Below are positions 5,886 to 8,854 of a stretch of 8,854 bases of DNA, piece after piece (position 1 is the stretch's first letter; the number at the start of each line of letters is the position of its first letter). The stretch lies in assembly GCA_040758635.1 (NCBI GenBank), contig JBFLVI010000057.1:1-8854 (forward strand), written 5' to 3'. The position numbers and the translations under genes are program-made. Source of the stretch: Yes71-27 sp040758635. Its GTDB lineage: Bacteria; Bacillota; Desulfotomaculia; Desulfotomaculales; Ammonificaceae. Under the pieces are notes generated by a model. That model had not been told where the DNA came from. It made no database searches and saw only the letters and a list, made by a program, of their open reading frames with translations.

Positions 5886-6398
5886 ATGTTCAGGAAGTTT
5901 TCCGGTGATACCGAGGTTGTGAGAGTATTATTTGAACTGTTCGCCCAACGGGTATTCGAGGCGGCTTATTATATCCTTGGGGACCGCTCCTCTGCCGAAG
6001 ATGTTGTCCAGGATACGTTCCTCGCCGCAATCGAACACTTGGATCAACTAAATAACCCGGAAAAGGTTGAGGGCTGGTTGCTTCAGGTCGCCACAAATAA
6101 GGCTTATGATGAATATAGCAAGCGTCAAAAGCTGGTAAGCCTTTCTAACAAGCCCGGTGATAACTGTACATGTCTTGACTTTCTTGCAATCGCAAACCGT
6201 CTGGTAGTGACAAAAGCGATCGACAGTCTGCCCGTTGAACACCAGATGGTTATCTTTCTTAAGTATTACCGTGACCTGACCATAAAACAAATCGCTGCAA
6301 TCCTGAAAATTCCTGAGGGAACAGTCAAGACCCGGCTCCAAAAAGCGCGGGGCTTGGTTGCCAACCTCCTCGGCTCACCTGTGGAGGGTGCTCAATGA
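5886..6398 (+). CDS. ECF (group 4) RNA polymerase sigma factor
   Basis: This encodes 170 residues, typical ECF length. Sigma region 2 spans about residues 10-75, with the signature DRSSAEDVVQDTFLAAIEHL for core binding and -10 melting. Region 4 spans about residues 110-158 (SLPVEHQMVIFLKYYRDLTI, then QIAAILKIPEGTVKTRLQKA), the HTH that reads the -35 element. There is no region 1 or 3. It would direct RNA polymerase to a small set of promoters, commonly envelope or secretion genes. The ATG is the first start after an in-frame TGA at 5883-5885. The stop codon overlaps the start of the next gene by 4 bp, so the pair is translationally coupled. Targets are unknown; the secreted-protein genes on either side, especially the two behind the repeat leader, are natural candidates. 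Confidence 0.93.
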   Translation: MFRKFSGDTEVVRVLFELFAQRVFEAAYYILGDRSSAEDVVQDTFLAAIEHLDQLNNPEKVEGWLLQVATNKAYDEYSKRQKLVSLSNKPGDNCTCLDFLAIANRLVVTKAIDSLPVEHQMVIFLKYYRDLTIKQIAAILKIPEGTVKTRLQKARGLVANLLGSPVEGAQ

Positions 6399-7120
6399 AC
6401 AACCATCAAGACCAAATAGACAAAATCCTGCGAGCCTACGTTCACCGCCGGATGCAGGGCGGTGAGCCACCGAGCACGGCCGAAATGTGGCAAAGATTTG
6501 AGCGCACCCTGCGAGCCACTCGGAAACGGCGTTTTCCCCGACTCAGTGCCGTGGCCGTTTTGATCGTAATATGCGTCTTGGGTGCTCTTGCCGTATCTTT
6601 TCCACAGGAACTTAAAGCGCTTGGAGAACGGATCTCTTCAGTCCGCATAATTTTCCAGGGGAATCAGGGAAGCATCCGTCAAACCCAGACGAATACCCCC
6701 AGCCCTCCCCCACCGGAGGAACCGGTTGCGTCCATAACGACTGCGGAACTGAAGAAGAAGGTATCGTTTCCGGCAATGGGACCGAAATATGTTCCACCGG
6801 GCTACACCTTCAAGGGCCACTCGCTGACCCCGATCGGAAAAGATAATGTGCAGATCACCAGTTACTATGAAAAAGGAGGGCGTTATTTAACCGTCATCCA
6901 AGAAACCGTTTCGGATTACTCGGAAAGCCAGTGGTTCGACGTGGACGATACGGCGGTTTTCGACGTAACCGTCCGGGACGTACCGGGCAAACTCTTTTAC
7001 CGCCGGAAAGACGGCTGGGCGAAAATAATCTGGAACCACGGTAACATTCGCTACGAGGTCGCCGGGCCGCTGTCTAAAGAAGAAATTTTAAGGGTTGCCA
7101 ACTCTATGCAGCCGCTGTGA
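6395..7120 (+). CDS. Membrane anti-sigma-like protein with DUF4367-type extracellular domain
   Basis: This encodes 241 residues. The cytoplasmic part (about 1-48) is short and basic at its end. One transmembrane helix follows at about 49-69 (RLSAVAVLIVICVLGALAV). A Pro-rich linker is at about 100-110 (NTPSPPPPEEP). The rest is an extracytoplasmic beta-rich domain (FPAMGPKYVPPGYTFKGHSL, YLTVIQETVSDYSESQWFD, ending NIRYEVAGPLSKEEILRVAN) matching the DUF4367 pattern often encoded next to ECF sigma factors. The classical zinc anti-sigma motif HxxxCxxC is absent, so sequestering of the sigma factor must use another short N-terminal segment, if it happens at all. ATGA overlap and the ribosome binding site ggaggg (about 6384) couple it to the sigma gene. 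The anti-sigma role is inferred from position and topology. A hairpin terminator follows. Confidence 0.82.
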   Translation: MNNHQDQIDKILRAYVHRRMQGGEPPSTAEMWQRFERTLRATRKRRFPRLSAVAVLIVICVLGALAVSFPQELKALGERISSVRIIFQGNQGSIRQTQTNTPSPPPPEEPVASITTAELKKKVSFPAMGPKYVPPGYTFKGHSLTPIGKDNVQITSYYEKGGRYLTVIQETVSDYSESQWFDVDDTAVFDVTVRDVPGKLFYRRKDGWAKIIWNHGNIRYEVAGPLSKEEILRVANSMQPL

Positions 7121-7151
7121 TGCCGCTTTGACTTCATATCGGTATAATCAC

Positions 7152-7180
7152 CCCGCCACCCAGGCGGGATTTATTTTTTT
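7152..7180 (+). terminator. Intrinsic terminator after the sigma/anti-sigma operon
   Basis: cccgcc (7152-7157) and ggcggg (7163-7168) form a 6-bp GC stem with a 5-nt loop, followed by a T-rich run at 7170-7180. It lies 31 bp after the stop at 7120. Copy 2 of the leader repeat begins right after it, so the amidase operon must have its own promoter inside or near that leader. Confidence 0.85.
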
Positions 7181-7286
7181 ATCCGCAAGCAAAAATTTTT
7201 TTGTTTTTCGCAATCCAATATACCCCTCTAAACCGTCATATATATGAAGGGCAAAAATAGCCAAGGATGAGTAGAAAGGAGGTGAA
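7180..7286 (+). repeat. Leader repeat, copy 2
   Basis: This is the second copy of the 3183-3288 cassette, offset by 3,998 bp over the identical 67-bp part. It includes the palindrome at 7236-7247 and the strong ribosome-binding sequence agaaaggaggtga at 7272-7284. In this copy no start codon lies at the proper distance after that site. The downstream gene instead uses a second ribosome binding site about 75 bp further on. The strong site here is therefore either a relic of cassette transfer or serves a different function, such as mRNA stabilisation. Confidence 0.92.
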
Positions 7287-7325
7287 GAACGGCAGGAGGA
7301 AAAGTAAACGGAATCTTCTGGCGGG

Positions 7326-7363
7326 GCAGGAACACCTGCTAGCAAAATTCAGTAGCAGGAGGG
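7326..7363 (+). promoter_or_regulatory. Possible translation-control hairpins before the amidase gene
   Basis: gcagg (7326-7330) can pair with cctgc (7335-7339). Alternatively cctgcta (7335-7341) can pair with tagcagg (7353-7359), a 7-bp stem that covers the first half of the ribosome binding site aggaggg (7357-7363). The two stems are mutually exclusive, so this could act as a simple switch. It is based on visual complementarity only. Confidence 0.3.
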
Positions 7364-7371
7364 CGAAGCGA

Positions 7372-7992
7372 ATGGTAAAATCAAAAGAGCGGGATATCCG
7401 CTTGAGGGCGGCACTCGTAGCCCTATTGATTACGGGGCTGCTGGTTTCGCCGGTAGCGGCGTTTGCGTATGACCCCGCGGGAGCGTGCAGTTATGCCGAT
7501 AGGTATGCTCTGTCGCCCAATCCAAATTATCCATATTTCGAGAAGGACTGCACAAACTTTGTTTCCCAGTGCCTGCACGAAGGAGGGGGCATCCCTTTTG
7601 ATACCGCGGGAACAAGGCAGTGGTATTGCTATTGGTATCTCTGGTGGCGGTATACCCAGGAATGGACAGTGGCCGAGAGGTTCTGGCAGTGGCTGATTAA
7701 CGATAATTACGCCCAGAACCTCGGTTACTGGAATTATCCGCAGCCGGATAATAATTCTATTACTGCTCCTGGCGATGTTTTCCTTTACAACTGGGATATC
7801 AACAATGATACGATTTTTGATCATGCAAGCATTAACGTAGCTTACGGTAAGGATATTAATTCCGGACGCACCGGTGATCTGGTTGACCAGCACACCACAA
7901 ACAGGTTGCAAGCTATCTGGCATTTGATTCCGTGGAATGACCACAGAACTACTACCCGCATATACGCAGCCAGGCCGTGGCCCTGGGTATAA
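7372..7992 (+). CDS. Secreted Amidase_6-domain protein
   Basis: This encodes 206 residues from the ATG at 7372, chosen for its ribosome binding site aggaggg eight bases upstream and because it gives a normal signal peptide (MVKSKERDIRLR, a hydrophobic core, cleavage near VAAFA). An in-frame ATG at 7267, inside the leader repeat, would add 35 very basic residues and is disfavoured. The mature part opens with ACSYADRYALSPNPNYPYF and DCTNFVSQCLHEGGGIPFD, the hallmark of the Amidase_6 family, papain/CHAP-like domains thought to hydrolyse amide bonds in the cell envelope. The probable nucleophile is C60 in DCTNFVSQC. H151 (FDHASINVAYG) and the QHTTN motif at 173-177 fit the remaining active-site elements. 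It has no binding domain of its own. The next gene begins 18 bp downstream. The substrate is unknown; peptidoglycan is the obvious candidate. Confidence 0.88.
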   Translation: MVKSKERDIRLRAALVALLITGLLVSPVAAFAYDPAGACSYADRYALSPNPNYPYFEKDCTNFVSQCLHEGGGIPFDTAGTRQWYCYWYLWWRYTQEWTVAERFWQWLINDNYAQNLGYWNYPQPDNNSITAPGDVFLYNWDINNDTIFDHASINVAYGKDINSGRTGDLVDQHTTNRLQAIWHLIPWNDHRTTTRIYAARPWPWV

Positions 7993-8010
7993 AGAAGGAG
8001 GAGCGAGTCC

Positions 8011-8760
8011 ATGTTTGCAAAAATCAGCATCTTTCTCCGGCGCTACCTTAAGGTCTGGGCGGCTCTCCTTAGCGGTGTGGCCTTATACGGCGCTGCCGTA
8101 GCCGTTCCGACGCACGATCAGGTAGTATTGAATCCGGCCGATGCAGAGGGGGTGAAGGCGGTTGTGCTTTCCTGGCTTCACTTTGTAACCAATGCCGCAA
8201 CTCTGCCGGAGCCCCACCGGTTTACTGCCCAGTTGCCCCCGCGGGCGGTAATGGAGCAGCGGCTGAATGAGATCGAGAATTGCCTTGACTTGATGTGGGC
8301 CGATTGTCCCCAGAAAAGCGGCTTGAAAGAAACATTAACGGGTAACGCAGAGTGGTTCCGTGGTTCAGTAGGGCTCATTGATTTCGGCACAAGTATCCTT
8401 AATGTAGCCTGGGATAATATAACCGTTGTTGGAGACAAAGCAGAAGTAACGGTTACTTTTACCGACCGCTTCGGGGGATTTTGGCTTGATGGCCCTCCGG
8501 GTTTGTGGGTCTCCGAGGGAACAAGCGTAGACAAGTTTATCCTCGTGAAGCAAAACGGTCGCTGGAAGATCAGTTACTGGAAAGTTGTTTCCGGCCCCGG
8601 GAGTGCAGAGATCATTTATCAGGAATCAGTCACCAAGGGAGACCTGGAAAATCCGGCGAAGATTGGGCCGCTGTTAGAGAAAGCACGGCGTCTAATCGGG
8701 ACACCGCCCGAAGAGGTCAAAAAGTATCTTGACCCGGGTTTAGTTGGCCCTTATCTTTAA
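8011..8760 (+). CDS. Exported NTF2-like companion of the amidase, function unknown
   Basis: This encodes 249 residues. The ATG at 8011 follows ggaggag at good spacing. A signal peptide is present (basic start, core WAALLSGVALYGAAV, cleavage near residue 31, AVA-VPT). The mature part starts with a helical segment (ADAEGVKAVVLSWLHFVTNA). It continues with beta strands, including DKAEVTVTFTDRFGGFW and DKFILVKQNGRWKISYWKVV, a pattern typical of NTF2-like or similar cone-shaped folds used for binding small ligands or protein partners. No catalytic triad is apparent. Many Amidase_6 proteins have an extra N-terminal domain before the amidase; here that accessory role may be supplied by a separate protein of the same operon. 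Partnership with the amidase is inferred from 18-bp spacing and common export. Confidence 0.78.
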   Translation: MFAKISIFLRRYLKVWAALLSGVALYGAAVAVPTHDQVVLNPADAEGVKAVVLSWLHFVTNAATLPEPHRFTAQLPPRAVMEQRLNEIENCLDLMWADCPQKSGLKETLTGNAEWFRGSVGLIDFGTSILNVAWDNITVVGDKAEVTVTFTDRFGGFWLDGPPGLWVSEGTSVDKFILVKQNGRWKISYWKVVSGPGSAEIIYQESVTKGDLENPAKIGPLLEKARRLIGTPPEEVKKYLDPGLVGPYL

Positions 8761-8826
8761 AGTGGGTGGCATCGGGGAGCGATTGGACTGCGAAGCGCGT
8801 TCTTCCCGTTGAGGCCTTATCTTTAA
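8749..8826 (+). repeat. Short direct repeat at the gene end
   Basis: The 12-mer ccttatctttaa ends the companion gene (8749-8760) and recurs at 8815-8826, 66 bp later, with related sequence after each copy (agtgggtgg and ggcgagtgg). It suggests a small local duplication. The remaining bases to the window end show no gene I can support. Confidence 0.4.
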
Positions 8827-8854
8827 GGCGAGTGGTGCTGGCGGCCTGCGGCTT

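Noticed and set aside
7132..7150. TTGACT and TATAAT near 7129-7148 as a promoter
   Set aside because: The two hexamers are only about 9 bp apart, too close for a sigma-A promoter, and a terminator follows immediately.
7267..7371. N-terminal extension of the amidase from the ATG at 7267
   Set aside because: It adds 35 basic residues before the signal peptide and starts inside the regulatory repeat; the ATG at 7372 has its own ribosome binding site.

Overview
The window looks like an accessory, partly decayed stretch of a Firmicutes chromosome. A Clostridia or Peptococcaceae-like host (Desulfotomaculum/Pelotomaculum type) is the best guess. The reasons are strong GGAGG-type ribosome binding sites, GTG and TTG starts, an AbrB/PIN toxin-antitoxin pair, an ECF sigma factor next to a DUF4367-like membrane protein, and an Amidase_6 exoprotein. 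The genus assignment is inference; the window contains no rRNA or tRNA marker.

Left third (about 1-3100), gene graveyard. A GAF plus LuxR-HTH regulator is broken by a stop codon and by a roughly 130-bp insertion carrying a small repeat (about 209-1155). A short unrecognised gene is frameshifted (1353-1579). On the minus strand lies an apparently intact AbrB antitoxin and PIN toxin operon (2361 down to 1728). It is followed by the C-terminal remnant of an IS1634/IS4-like transposase (about 2455-2796) and a second, degenerate AbrB-type antitoxin with no toxin (about 3089 down to 2840).

Right two thirds (about 3180-8760), an envelope and secretion island, all on the plus strand. It contains a small Cys-rich exported protein (3294-3740), a decayed LuxR HTH fragment, a membrane-anchored coiled-coil protein (4108-4941), a secreted aromatic-rich protein whose signal peptide and mature part are separated by a one-base slip in a T run (4970-5508), a structured noncoding stretch (5516-5700), an ECF sigma factor and its overlapping membrane partner (5886-7120), a terminator, a secreted Amidase_6 protein (7372-7992) and a secreted NTF2-like companion (8011-8760).

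The most striking feature is a leader of about 105 bp present twice, 3,998 bp apart (3183-3288 and 7180-7286). Its last 67 bp are identical. It ends in a near-complete Shine-Dalgarno sequence and sits directly upstream of two unrelated secreted-protein genes. With the ECF sigma/anti-sigma pair lying between the copies, the simplest hypothesis is that exported proteins in this island form a regulon sharing one promoter/5' UTR cassette. Whether the local sigma factor reads it is not shown by the sequence.
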